This document shows, piece by piece, positions 1 through 10,922 of a DNA stretch of 64,000 nt (within the stretch, counting starts at the first letter, position 1; each line of letters begins with the position of its first letter). A program made the position numbers and the translations under genes. Source of the DNA: Micromonospora sediminimaris (GTDB taxonomy: Bacteria > Actinomycetota > Actinomycetes > Mycobacteriales > Micromonosporaceae); assembly GCA_900112325.1 (NCBI GenBank), contig FOLJ01000001.1, positions 434,001 to 498,000 on the forward strand, in the 5' to 3' direction. Under the pieces are notes generated by a model. That model worked only from the letters and a program-made list of their open reading frames with translations. It did not search any database and was not told the origin of the DNA.

Positions 1-240
1 GTACGGCAGGTCGGTCGGGTGGTCCTGGCCTGGGAGGCGGCCTACGCCCGGTCGTACCGGGTGGAGGTCTCCGCCGACGGCGCCACCTGGCGGCCGGCCT
101 GGTCGACCACCGCCGGGAACGGCGGAACCGACGTGGTCAGCTTCGCCACGCAACAGGCCCGGTACGTGCGGATGTACGGGCTGACTCGGGGCACCTCCTA
201 CGGCTTCTCGCTGTGGGAGATGTCGGTCTACGCCCGGTGA
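1..240 (+). CDS. C-terminal part of a discoidin (F5/8 type C)-like secreted protein, 5' truncated
   Basis: The window opens inside this gene; the frame is open from base 1 to the stop at 238-240, giving 79 residues. The visible piece has the end of a galactose-binding/discoidin jelly-roll fold: a segment reading YRVEVSADGATW, then ARYVRMYGLTRGTSYGFSLWEMSVYA. This ending, in which the extended final strand carries W-E-M-x-V-Y, is typical of F5/8 type C or CBM32-like domains at the C-terminus of secreted glycoside hydrolases. Such domains bind carbohydrate outside the cell. The catalytic part, if any, lies left of the window, so the enzyme type cannot be stated. A strong hairpin follows the stop. 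Confidence 0.7.
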   Translation, partial: VRQVGRVVLAWEAAYARSYRVEVSADGATWRPAWSTTAGNGGTDVVSFATQQARYVRMYGLTRGTSYGFSLWEMSVYAR

Positions 241-243
241 CGT

Positions 244-286
244 CGACGGTCGCGGCCGGGACGGCACGTCCCGGCCGCGACCGTCG
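244..286. terminator. Bidirectional GC hairpin terminator
   Basis: A perfect 19-bp stem (244-262 paired with 268-286) with a 5-nt loop lies between the converging ends of the discoidin-like gene (stop at 240) and the Rieske gene (stop at 297). There is no clear T-tract, which is usual for actinobacterial terminators. Confidence 0.75.
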
Positions 287-296
287 TTCGGCCGGC

Positions 297-803
297 TCAG
301 GCCAGCGCGATCTGGTCGCCGTCGACCTTGATGTTCTTGGCCGGCAGCGGCGTGGTCGCCGGGCCGGCCGTGACGGAGCCGTCCTCGATGGAGAACTTGC
401 TGCCGTGGCAGGTGCAGTTGATGGTGCCGCCGTCGACGTTCGACACCGGGCAGCCCTGATGGGTGCAGACCGGGTCGAAACCCTTGAAGTCACCTGCGGT
501 GGGCTGGGTGATCACCACGCCCTGGGCGGCGAAGACCGCGCCGCCGCCGACCGGGATGTCGGTCGTCCGGGCCAGTGACTGGGCGCCCTCACGATCCCCG
601 CCGCCAGCGTCGCCGGTGTTGGTGACCTGCGGTCCAGGACTCGGTGCCGCGCCGCCGTCGTCGTCCTCACCGCCGCAGGCGGCCAACACCACCGCCGCGC
701 CGACCGCCCCCGCGCCCGTGAGCACGGCCCGACGGCTACGCACTCCAGGCCCGGCCGGCACCTGATCGTCGCCAATGCCAGCGCTGCCCTGCGGCTCGCT
801 CAT
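297..803 (-). CDS. Rieske [2Fe-2S] protein, Tat-exported lipoprotein
   Basis: A 168-residue protein. The N-terminus has a twin-arginine stretch (SRRAVL, residues 23-28), a hydrophobic segment, and a lipobox LAAC ending at Cys43. This predicts Tat export of a folded protein and lipid anchoring on the outer face of the membrane. The Rieske domain is at about 82-168: Cys113-x-His115 (in CTHQGC) and Cys130-x2-His133 (in CTCHGS) are the cluster ligands, and Cys118 and Cys132 are placed to form the usual disulfide. It resembles stand-alone actinobacterial Rieske proteins rather than the QcrA subunit, because it lacks the three N-terminal membrane helices and no bc1 genes are near. The redox partner is unknown. 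It lies downstream of uvrA on the same strand, 166 bp away. Confidence 0.88.
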   Translation of the reverse strand: MSEPQGSAGIGDDQVPAGPGVRSRRAVLTGAGAVGAAVVLAACGGEDDDGGAAPSPGPQVTNTGDAGGGDREGAQSLARTTDIPVGGGAVFAAQGVVITQPTAGDFKGFDPVCTHQGCPVSNVDGGTINCTCHGSKFSIEDGSVTAGPATTPLPAKNIKVDGDQIALA

Positions 804-969
804 GCCTCGCCCCTCCGTCGGTCACTCCGGTGCATGATGTGTCGCTACTCTCCCTGCACGCACCACTCTGCCCGGCGGTTCACCCGATCGGCCACCCGGG
901 CGCGCCGTCCGACCGTCAGACACCCGCCGACCGCCGCCTGTCGGTATCCCGCCCGGCGGAGTCGGCCCG

Positions 970-3912
<2,943 letters not shown>

Positions 3913-4088
3913 GGTCCGTGTACTCCCGGGTGAGAATGAAGAGGAAGATCTGTCCGCTTTTGAGGTGACCCCAGCGGTTGTGTCAGCGCGGAGAGTGCGC
4001 CCCGGCAACTGTAGACCCGACCCCCGACAACTTCCCCCACCCACACATCCCACCCCTCCCCCACCCACCCGCTCCCCGCCCAGCTGCG

Positions 4089-4162
4089 CGCGACCATGCA
4101 GTTGTGGCACGGAACAAAGCAGTCAAATCGCCCGTAGCGACGACCACAACTGCATGATCGCG
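4089..4162. repeat. Dispersed palindromic element, copy 1
   Basis: Inverted arms 4089-4107 and 4144-4162 (19 bp, one mismatch; core CATGCAGTTGTGG / CCACAACTGCATG) flank a 36-bp loop between rsgA and uvrA. Two similar elements sit at 27472-27530 and 50195-50244; the shared trait is a CATG at the outer part of each arm, followed on the right by a G-rich run. A 20-bp direct repeat begins at 4159 and recurs at 4218. Confidence 0.6.
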
Positions 4163-4188
4163 GGACACACGGGTGGGGTGGGAAGTGG

Positions 4189-5232
4189 TTAGCGGGGGTG
4201 GGGGGTGCGGCGGGTGGCGCGGGACACACGGGTGGGGCGCGTGGAGCGGCGACGGGTCTCGTGGGCGACCTCCCGTTGCAGCCGGCGCCAGCTGTCGTAG
4301 CGGCGGGCGGTCAGCGCGCCGGCATCCAGCGCCGCCCGCACCGCGCAGCCGGGTTCGGCCTCGTGCCGGCAGTCGCCGTACCGGCAGCTGGCGGCCAAGT
4401 CGGCGATGTCGGCGAAGGCGCGGTCGAGCCCGGTCGCGCCGTCGAGCAGGCCGACGGCCCGGACCCCGGGCGTGTCCACCACGGCGCCCCCACCCGGCAG
4501 CGGCACCAGCGCCCGCCAGGTGGTGGTGTGCCGACCCTTACCGTCGACCCGGCGGATCGCCTGGGTGGGCATCACCACCGCCGAGACGAGCGCGTTGACC
4601 AGGCTGGACTTGCCAGCGCCGGAGGGCCCGAGCAGCCCGAGGGTTCGGCCGGGGCCGACCTCGGCGCGCAGCGCCTCCAGTCCGGTGCCGTGCTCGGCGC
4701 TGACCGGCAGCACCGGCACCCCCGGAGCCAGGGCCGCCAGTTGACGGGCTACCGCCGCCGGATCGGCCGCCAGGTCGGTCTTGGTCAGCACCACCAGCGG
4801 CCGGGCACCGGACTCGTGGACCAGGGAGAGCAGCCGCTCGATCCGGGCGGCGTCCGGTGCCGGGTGCACCGGCTCCACCACGGCGGCCACGTCGAGGTTG
4901 GCGGCCAGCAGTTGACCGCTGGCGTCCTTACCGGCGGTGCGCCGGATCAACGCGGTACGCCGGGGCAGTACCACCTCCACCGTCACCCGCCCGTCGGGCC
5001 AGGCGCACAGCAGCACCCAGTCGCCGACGCCGGGCAGCCGGGTCGCGTCGCGCACGGCGGCGGCCAGCAGCGCCCCGCCGGTCGAGGCGCGCACCGGCCC
5101 GGCCTCGGTGAGTACGGTGCAGACGCCCCGGTCGACCCGGGCCACCCGGCCGGGACGCTGATCGGTACGGATACGTCGCAGGTGGGCCGCCCGGTCGGTG
5201 TCCCAGCCCAGGGCGGTCAGCGAGATGGTCAT
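4189..5232 (-). CDS. rsgA: Ribosome small subunit-dependent GTPase A
   Basis: A 347-residue circularly permuted GTPase that acts in late maturation of the 30S subunit. The chosen ATG (5230-5232, MTISLTALGWD) has GAGGAG immediately upstream. Motifs appear in permuted order: an N-terminal OB-like domain, then G4 TKTD, then G1 GPSGAGKSS, then G3 DTPG. The C-terminal zinc site reads C-x4-C-x-H-x5-C (CRYGDCRHEAEPGC). The last 15 or so codons are Arg/Thr-rich, and part of them lies in the 4218-4239 copy of a 20-bp direct repeat, so the extreme C-terminus may be recently altered. It is upstream of uvrA on the same strand, separated by a palindromic element. Confidence 0.95.
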   Translation of the reverse strand: MTISLTALGWDTDRAAHLRRIRTDQRPGRVARVDRGVCTVLTEAGPVRASTGGALLAAAVRDATRLPGVGDWVLLCAWPDGRVTVEVVLPRRTALIRRTAGKDASGQLLAANLDVAAVVEPVHPAPDAARIERLLSLVHESGARPLVVLTKTDLAADPAAVARQLAALAPGVPVLPVSAEHGTGLEALRAEVGPGRTLGLLGPSGAGKSSLVNALVSAVVMPTQAIRRVDGKGRHTTTWRALVPLPGGGAVVDTPGVRAVGLLDGATGLDRAFADIADLAASCRYGDCRHEAEPGCAVRAALDAGALTARRYDSWRRLQREVAHETRRRSTRPTRVSRATRRTPHPR

Positions 5233-5483
5233 GGCTCCTCGTTCAGTGTCGGTGCGGGTGATACACGGGTGCGGTGACCGGCATGACCACCACCTCCTCC
5301 GCTCCGGCGCCACGCACGAACCTGGTCGACCTCCCTCGGTGGTGACCGGGCCGCGAGGCAGCAGACGAGCGTCGCGTGACCCGGTCGAAGGGGTCGCTGG
5401 CACAGACGGTAGGTCGGGCCACGCCACGCCGGAAGTGAATTCCCCGGCGACGCGGGTGGGCGCGGGCCACTAGGGTCAGCACC

Positions 5484-6200
5484 GTGACGATGGATCCGCT
5501 GCTGCTGACCGGCGACGTGGACGAGGCCACGGCGCGCCTGCTGCGCACGGCGGCCACCTTCGACGCCGCCGACCTCGCCGCACCGTCCCTGCTGCCCGGG
5601 TGGAGCCGAGGACACGTGCTGGCCCACCTCTGCCGCAATGCCGACGGCTTCGTCAACCTGCTCACCTCGGCCCGCACCGGCGAACCGATCCCGATGTACG
5701 CCAGCGCCGCCGCCCGGACCGCCGACATCGAGGCGGGGGCCACGCGTACCCCGGAGGAGCAGCTGGACGACCTGCGGCGCAGCGCGGACCGGTTCGCCGA
5801 GGCCGTGGCCGCGATGCCGGTGCCGGCATGGGGTGCCACCGTCGAGACCCGGCACGGCTCGCAGCCGGCGGCCCTGCTCGTCTGGGGTCGACTGCGGGAG
5901 CTGGAGATCCACCATGTCGACCTGGCGGCCGGCTACCGGCCCACGGACTGGTCACCGGACTTCGGTCACCGGCTGTTGCACGAGGTGACAAGCGGCTTCG
6001 CCGACCGGGACGACGTACCGGCGATGGTGCTTCGCTTCGACGGCAGCAGCCACGAACTGGTGCTCGGCGACCGGGCAGCGGCACCGGTCGTCACCGGTTC
6101 GGCGGCCGAACTCGCCGCATGGTTGACCGGCCGCGACCCCGGCGCCACGCTGACCGTCACCCCCGACGGGCAGCTGCCCCACCCGCCCGAATGGATCTAG
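5484..6200 (+). CDS. Mycothiol-dependent maleylpyruvate isomerase family protein (DinB fold)
   Basis: A 238-residue protein. The GTG at 5484 is taken as start; an ATG two codons later is an alternative. The N-terminal DinB-like four-helix bundle carries the metal-site signatures of the family: GHVLAHLCRNADG (His48) and RELEIHHVDLAAGY, which contains the E-x3-H pair. A small alpha/beta C-terminal domain follows (about 165-238). Members use mycothiol with a divalent metal for isomerisation or other thiol transfer; the substrate here is unknown because no gentisate-pathway genes are nearby. The stop is 6 bp from the next gene, an MBL hydrolase, so the two form an operon and may act together on thiol conjugates (inference). 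Confidence 0.88.
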   Translation: MTMDPLLLTGDVDEATARLLRTAATFDAADLAAPSLLPGWSRGHVLAHLCRNADGFVNLLTSARTGEPIPMYASAAARTADIEAGATRTPEEQLDDLRRSADRFAEAVAAMPVPAWGATVETRHGSQPAALLVWGRLRELEIHHVDLAAGYRPTDWSPDFGHRLLHEVTSGFADRDDVPAMVLRFDGSSHELVLGDRAAAPVVTGSAAELAAWLTGRDPGATLTVTPDGQLPHPPEWI

Positions 6201-6206
6201 GGAGCC

Positions 6207-6860
6207 ATGACCTACAGCGGAGAAGTCACCCCCGGCGGCCCGCCGGCGGTACGCGAACTCGACCGGCTGACCATCACCAAGGTGTCGGTCGGCCCGATGG
6301 ACAACAACGCGTACCTGCTGCGCTGCGGCGACACCGGTGAGCAGGTGCTGATCGACGCCGCCAACGAGGCGCCCCGCCTGCTGGAGTTGATCGGCGACGC
6401 GGGGCTCACCGCGGTGGTGACCACCCATCAGCACATGGACCACTGGGTGGGTCTGGAAGAGGTGGTGGCCAAGACCGGTGCCCGTGCGCTGGTGCACGCC
6501 GACGACGCCGACGGGCTGCCGATCGAGGCGCAGACCCTCGCCGAGGGCGACGTCGTACCGGTCGGCGACTGCGCCCTGGAGGTCATCCACCTGCGGGGGC
6601 ACACCCCGGGTTCGGTGGCGCTGCTCTACCGCGACCCCGGTGGCGTGCCGCACCTCTTCACCGGCGACAGTCTCTTCCCCGGCGGGGTGGGAAATACCGA
6701 CCGGGATCCGCAGCGGTTCGCCGCGCTGATCGACGATGTCGAGCACAAGCTGTTCGACCGGCTGCCCGACGAGACCTGGTTCTACCCCGGGCACGGTCGG
6801 GACTCGACGCTCGGCGCGGAACGCCCCCACCTGGCCGAGTGGCGCGCCCGAGGCTGGTGA
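6207..6860 (+). CDS. MBL-fold metallo-hydrolase
   Basis: A 217-residue metallo-beta-lactamase-fold hydrolase. The dinuclear metal motif is THQHMDHW (H-x-H-x-D-H), followed by the third His in LRGHTPGS, the bridging Asp in FTGDSLF, and the last His in YPGHG. This is the glyoxalase II-like/hydroxyacylglutathione hydrolase-like layout. The ATG has GGAG 2 nt upstream, and the gene begins 6 bp after the isomerase-like gene, so translation is probably coupled. M. tuberculosis has an MBL-fold gene next to uvrA as well (Rv1637c), which suggests this one belongs to the conserved backbone. Hydrolysis of a thioester or similar mycothiol adduct is a plausible role, but unproven. Confidence 0.9.
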   Translation: MTYSGEVTPGGPPAVRELDRLTITKVSVGPMDNNAYLLRCGDTGEQVLIDAANEAPRLLELIGDAGLTAVVTTHQHMDHWVGLEEVVAKTGARALVHADDADGLPIEAQTLAEGDVVPVGDCALEVIHLRGHTPGSVALLYRDPGGVPHLFTGDSLFPGGVGNTDRDPQRFAALIDDVEHKLFDRLPDETWFYPGHGRDSTLGAERPHLAEWRARGW

Positions 6861-6872
6861 CAGCCGCGCTGC

Positions 6873-7004
6873 TCAGGGAGCGATGCGCAGCCGTCGGATC
6901 TGGTCGTCGTCGTAGTCCTCGAAGCGGTACCGCAGGCCGGCGAAGGGGCCCCACGCAGGTGCGGCTGGACGCTGCTGATCCTGCCCGACGGGTGCGACAG
7001 CCAC
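6873..7004 (-). pseudogene. Possible C-terminal gene remnant
   Basis: On the minus strand an open segment ends at a TGA (6873-6875) and reads WGPFAGLRYRFEDYDDDQI before a short basic end. The acidic-aromatic composition looks like a true protein C-terminus rather than GC-rich noise. The nearest usable start is GTG at 7002-7004 (43 residues), with no clear ribosome site, and the frame extends upstream only into the preceding dedA gene. I do not recognise the family. It could be a very small gene or the stump of a deleted one. Confidence 0.25.
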
Positions 7005-7056
7005 CCCCGGTTTCGACCAGAGCCGAGGCTGCCGAGGAGTTCCCGGACCGGTCGGT

Positions 7057-7665
7057 TCAGCGGGTGGCCGCGCGCAACCGCCGGCGGGTGCCGAGCAGCA
7101 CCAGGGCCGCCAGCAGCAGTCCGCCCAGCATGGTCACCAGTAGCGGACTCGCTCCGGCGGGCAGGAGCCCGGCCAGTGTCCGCGACGCCGTGCCCACCAC
7201 CAGGTAGAGACCGGCCCATCCGGCCGCGCCGAGCGCCGCGAACCCGAGAAACCGTCGGTACGACATGTGCAGCCCGCCCGCGGCCAGGGGCAGCAGGGCG
7301 TTGAACACCGGCAGGAAGGGCGCGATCAGCACCAGCCGACCGCCGTCGCGGCGCAGGATGGTCTCCGCTGCCGCCCACCGCGCCTCGCCGACCCAACCGC
7401 CGAAGCGGCTGCGCCGCAGCCGGTCGCCCCACCGCCGGCCGACGAGGAAGCTCAACGACCAACCGGTGAGACAGCCGGTGACCACGGCGACGAAGGTCGC
7501 CAACCCGGTGGCGGGGCTGCCGACCGCCACCGCGGCGAGCACCGCCACGTCACCGGGCACGAGGACGCCGAACAGCGGCACCGCGTCGAAGAGCATGACC
7601 ACCCCGAGCACCGCCATCAGCACCACCACGGGAAGCTCTCCGACCTGGGCCAACTGGTCCGCCAT
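7057..7665 (-). CDS. DedA-like membrane protein with non-canonical key residues
   Basis: A 202-residue integral membrane protein; the start is the ATG at 7663-7665 (MADQLAQVGELP). The DedA/SNARE-associated domain is recognisable from LFGVLVPGDV, VGRRWGDRL and LPLAAGGLHMSYRRF. DedA proteins are needed for membrane-potential and lipid-carrier functions. Several positions usually conserved are changed: the acidic residue after PG is Asp instead of Glu, the G-D pair before the GRR helix reads TGW, and the re-entrant loop reads APFLPVFN where the family has Arg at two positions. It is divergent from the cold shock gene. Compare the more canonical DedA domain at 14009-15361. Confidence 0.8.
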   Translation of the reverse strand: MADQLAQVGELPVVVLMAVLGVVMLFDAVPLFGVLVPGDVAVLAAVAVGSPATGLATFVAVVTGCLTGWSLSFLVGRRWGDRLRRSRFGGWVGEARWAAAETILRRDGGRLVLIAPFLPVFNALLPLAAGGLHMSYRRFLGFAALGAAGWAGLYLVVGTASRTLAGLLPAGASPLLVTMLGGLLLAALVLLGTRRRLRAATR

Positions 7666-7901
7666 GCCTCGTACGCTAAGACCTGCTCGCCACCGTGGAC
7701 ATCGGGTTTCCTCCCCATCCTCCGGGTGGCGCCCCTGAGGGTGATCCCTGATCGCGCCCGCCGCGTCGGAGCCATCCGCCGCAACGCCTGAGGCGCTTCG
7801 CCCGGCAAATCCGCTATTCACCGGTTACTGTCGGGAAGGTATTGGGCGATCACCGGCGCGCAAGCCAGCGGTCGCCCGCATGGAACAGGGAGAGAGTACG
7901 C

Positions 7902-8105
7902 ATGGCAACCGGCACCGTGAAGTGGTTCAACTCCGAAAAGGGCTTCGGCTTCATCGAGCAGGACGGCGGAGGGCCCGACGTCTTCGTCCACTACTCGGCC
8001 ATCCAGTCCGGCGGTTACCGCGAACTGACCGAGGGCCAGAAGGTCGAGTTCGACGTGACCCAGGGGCAGAAGGGCCCGCAGGCGGACAACGTCCGTCCGC
8101 TCTGA
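7902..8105 (+). CDS. Cold shock protein, CspA family
   Basis: A 67-residue single-domain OB-fold RNA/DNA chaperone. It starts [21 protein letters not shown]1 is KGFGFI (13-18) and RNP2 is VFVHY (27-31). The ATG at 7902 is preceded by AGGGAGAG at good spacing. The region of more than 200 bp to the divergent dedA-like gene gives room for a structured leader, as is usual for csp genes. A GC hairpin follows. Confidence 0.96.
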   Translation: MATGTVKWFNSEKGFGFIEQDGGGPDVFVHYSAIQSGGYRELTEGQKVEFDVTQGQKGPQADNVRPL

Positions 8106-8140
8106 CTCGTACGGTCCGGCGGGGCTGATCGCACGGCGGC

Positions 8141-8168
8141 GGGTGGCGGCCGGTACTGGCCGCCACCC
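8141..8168. terminator. Hairpin terminator between convergent genes
   Basis: An 11-bp perfect stem (8141-8151 with 8158-8168) and a 6-nt loop lie between the csp stop (8105) and the stop of the convergent gene (8183). Confidence 0.65.
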
Positions 8169-8182
8169 GTCGGAGCGTCGGC

Positions 8183-9079
8183 TCAGGCCGCCAGTCGGCG
8201 GCTCAACTCGCTGACGACCTGTTGCGCCACGGTGGGCGGGATCGCCGCCGCTATCTCCTGCGGAGTGAGACCCGCCAGCACTCCGGTGACGATCGCCTGC
8301 TCGTCGGTGAAGTCCCGGTTCATCAGCGAGTCCACCGTGTTCTGTAGTGCGGTGAGTTGCGCGCCGATGGTGCGCAGTGTCGGGTGGGAGACCCGGAAGT
8401 CGGGATCTTTGTGATCCTCGCCCATCGCCATCCGGGTGTAGGTCTGCCCGACCGGGTTGCGTCCGTCCAGGACGGTGAGGTTGCGGTGGACGGTCTTGAG
8501 CCAGTTGTGTTCCTCGGGTGTCATGTCGTTCTCCCCCTCCTCGGAGTTCAGCAGTCCGATGGCGGTCAGGTAGCGGCGGAACAGCGGCCGCTGGTCGCGG
8601 TTCGCCTTGATCGAGTCCCGGAAGAAACTGAAGTGGCTGTGCCACAGGTGGGACCGGTCGCCGGTGCTGCGGCGACCGAGCCGGTCCCAGCGCCGGACCA
8701 CCTTGCCGTCGGGCGAGTAGATGATCTCGCGGATGTCGCGGGTGTCCGGGGCGTTGGCGACGCACTGCGCCACGCACCAGGCCGAGAACGTGAACAGGTT
8801 GTGGGTACGGCCGTTGGAACTGAGCTGGAACGTTCCGACGTCCAGGGCGGCCGCGTCGAGGGTCAGGCCGTTGCGGTCGCGGGGCGACTCGACCACCGAG
8901 TAGTCGTTGGTGACGACCCGGTCCGACCCGCAGTGGTAGCCCCCTCGGTGGTTGGCGTCGCCGACGATGCCGACCTCGTTGGGTTCGAGGTCGGCGTCGC
9001 GGCTGCGGTTGGGGTCACGGTTGAGATGCTCAAGCAGCAGACTACGAACGGCGAGCAGATTTGCCGGGGCCCGCGTCAT
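8183..9079 (-). CDS. Phage endolysin-like protein, possible M15-type peptidase
   Basis: A 298-residue protein with a very strong ribosome site (GGGGGGAG, 3 nt before ATG 9077-9079). Residues about 35-90 read GGYHCGSDRV, then DYSVVESPRD, then DAAALDVG. Residues about 135-165 read RRWDRLGRRSTGD and LWHSHFSFFRDS. The order His, Asp, then H-x-H resembles the zinc site of D,L-peptidases of the M15/VanY type and the lysis proteins of actinophages. The C-terminal third (TPEEHNWLKTVH onward, with QLTALQNTVDSL) is helical and may bind the cell wall or a holin partner. There is no signal peptide. No other phage genes are nearby, so it may be a domesticated lysin. The assignment rests on motif pattern only. 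Confidence 0.5.
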   Translation of the reverse strand: MTRAPANLLAVRSLLLEHLNRDPNRSRDADLEPNEVGIVGDANHRGGYHCGSDRVVTNDYSVVESPRDRNGLTLDAAALDVGTFQLSSNGRTHNLFTFSAWCVAQCVANAPDTRDIREIIYSPDGKVVRRWDRLGRRSTGDRSHLWHSHFSFFRDSIKANRDQRPLFRRYLTAIGLLNSEEGENDMTPEEHNWLKTVHRNLTVLDGRNPVGQTYTRMAMGEDHKDPDFRVSHPTLRTIGAQLTALQNTVDSLMNRDFTDEQAIVTGVLAGLTPQEIAAAIPPTVAQQVVSELSRRLAA

Positions 9080-9242
9080 GGCTCCCCCCTTCGCATACTC
9101 GTTGGGACCAGGCGCGACGGTGACACCGCGTACGCGGTGGAGGGGCTCACCGGCGGGCCCGGCCAATCGGGTGCACGGCGCCGGGCGTATCACCACGATA
9201 GCTCGGGTTGCTAGAGAATGCCCAGCTCAGAGGCGCTTTGAT

Positions 9243-10919
9243 TCAGCTTGGAGAAGGCTGAGAGGCAGAGTGGACGACCGGTAGGACCACTGCGGACGGA
9301 TGATCCGGGTCGTGCAGGATCTCCCGGAATCCACCACGGAGTGTGACAGCTGCGCCGAGCGGTTCGCCGGTGCCGGGGTTACGCGCGTAGCGGGGGTGGG
9401 CCCCACCGGAGACCTGCAGCCGCAGTCGGTGCCCCGGGGCGAAGCGGTGGGCGGTGGGCCACATCTCGACCGGCACCACGACGGCGCCGGTGTCGTCGGC
9501 GGGGAACCGCTGCGGGTCGAGGCGGACCAGACCGTCGCAGATGTTCCACGAACGTCCCCGACCATCCACGTCGCACAGTCGCACGAAGACGTCCAGGTGG
9601 GTCAGCTCGCTGCGCAGGTGGATCTCGGCGCGCACCGGCCCGACCACCTCGATCCCGGCGGCCAACGGCTCGCTGGTCCAGGTCAACACGTCGGGCCGGG
9701 CCTCGACCGGGCGGTTGTCGAACGGTCCGGCCCGCTGGGCCACCAGCAGTGGACCACCCAGCGACGGTGTCGGGTCGGCCGGGTCGTACCAGAACCCGTC
9801 CGGCGGTGACGGCACCGGGTCCGACGGGCTCAGGGTCGCCCCCGGATGCAGGTGCCACCGCACGACGTCGGCGGGTGGCGGCCAGTCGGGCAGGTCACGC
9901 CAGCCCCCGCCGGCACCACCGACGTGCACCCGCACCGGAGCGTCGGGCGGATCGGCGACCTCGCCGGCCCGATCGTCGGACAGGTGGGTGCCGAGCCAGC
10001 TCAGCCCCTCACGCAGGGCGGCGATGAACAGCCCGGGGCTGCCGTGCGTCCACGGCCCGACCACCAGGCGTGGACGGGCACCGGTGGCCCGCAACGCCGT
10101 GTAGTCGCGCAGTTGGGCCGGCAGGAAGATGTCGTGCCAGCCGCTGACCATCGCCACCGGGGAGCCGACCAGGTGCAGCCGATCGTCGAAAACCCGACTG
10201 CGCCAGTAGTCGGCCTGTGGGGTGTGATGCCGCAGCCACTCCTGGAAGAACGGCACGGTCACCCCGGTGGCGACCCGGTCCGCCTCGATCAACGGAAGGT
10301 GGGACAGGGCGGCGGTCAGCTTCGGCTGGCCGCGCTTGAGTTCCCACTGGCGGGCCAGCCACGGCACGGTCTGCGCCTGGAGCAGCTCGGCCCAGGTCAG
10401 CACCGTGTCCAGGGCGAACGACTCGCCCGCGTACGTGGAGTCACGGGTGGTGGAGGCGGTCGCGACCGCGACCATCGCGCGCAGCTGCGGGCCCGCGTCC
10501 GCCGCGAGCGCCCACTGCACGAATCCCTGATAGCTGGCGCCGAACATGCCGAACGCGCCGATCCACCACGGCTGCCGACGCAGCCAGTCGAGCGTGTCCA
10601 GGCCGTCGTCGCGCTCGTGCACGAACGGCTCGAACTCGCCGCCGGAGCCGCCCGTGCCCCGGCAGGACTGGATGACCACGTGGAATCCCTGCTCGGCGGC
10701 GAGTCGGCAGAGCAGCCGCATCGGTCCGGCCCGACCGTACGGGGTGCGGATCAGCACGGTGGGCGCGGCGGGCAGGTCGGGAGCGTAGTGGTCGGTGCGC
10801 AGAATCACTCCGTCGCGTACCCGCAGCGCGATGTCCCGGGTGACGGTGACCCGTCGGGTCCGCGCCGGTGGCAGTCGCAGGGCGGCAGCGGCGAGTCCGG
10901 CCGCCAGACGATCAAGCAC
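9243..10919 (-). CDS. CocE/NonD family alpha/beta hydrolase (X-Pro dipeptidyl-peptidase-like)
   Basis: A 558-residue serine hydrolase. The N-terminal alpha/beta-hydrolase domain (about 35-310) has the nucleophile elbow G-A-S129-Y-Q-G, preceded by the family stretch QSCRGTGGSGG. The C-terminal jelly-roll domain (about 330-558) is typical of the S15/CocE group, which hydrolyse esters, amides or acyl-peptides. There is no obvious signal peptide. It starts with GTG one base after the stop of the marR gene, so the two are co-transcribed and translationally coupled. The MMPL exporter gene diverges from the same promoter region, suggesting one regulon handling a common compound (inference). Confidence 0.88.
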   Translation of the reverse strand: MLDRLAAGLAAAALRLPPARTRRVTVTRDIALRVRDGVILRTDHYAPDLPAAPTVLIRTPYGRAGPMRLLCRLAAEQGFHVVIQSCRGTGGSGGEFEPFVHERDDGLDTLDWLRRQPWWIGAFGMFGASYQGFVQWALAADAGPQLRAMVAVATASTTRDSTYAGESFALDTVLTWAELLQAQTVPWLARQWELKRGQPKLTAALSHLPLIEADRVATGVTVPFFQEWLRHHTPQADYWRSRVFDDRLHLVGSPVAMVSGWHDIFLPAQLRDYTALRATGARPRLVVGPWTHGSPGLFIAALREGLSWLGTHLSDDRAGEVADPPDAPVRVHVGGAGGGWRDLPDWPPPADVVRWHLHPGATLSPSDPVPSPPDGFWYDPADPTPSLGGPLLVAQRAGPFDNRPVEARPDVLTWTSEPLAAGIEVVGPVRAEIHLRSELTHLDVFVRLCDVDGRGRSWNICDGLVRLDPQRFPADDTGAVVVPVEMWPTAHRFAPGHRLRLQVSGGAHPRYARNPGTGEPLGAAVTLRGGFREILHDPDHPSAVVLPVVHSASQPSPS

Positions 10920-10922
10920 GAC

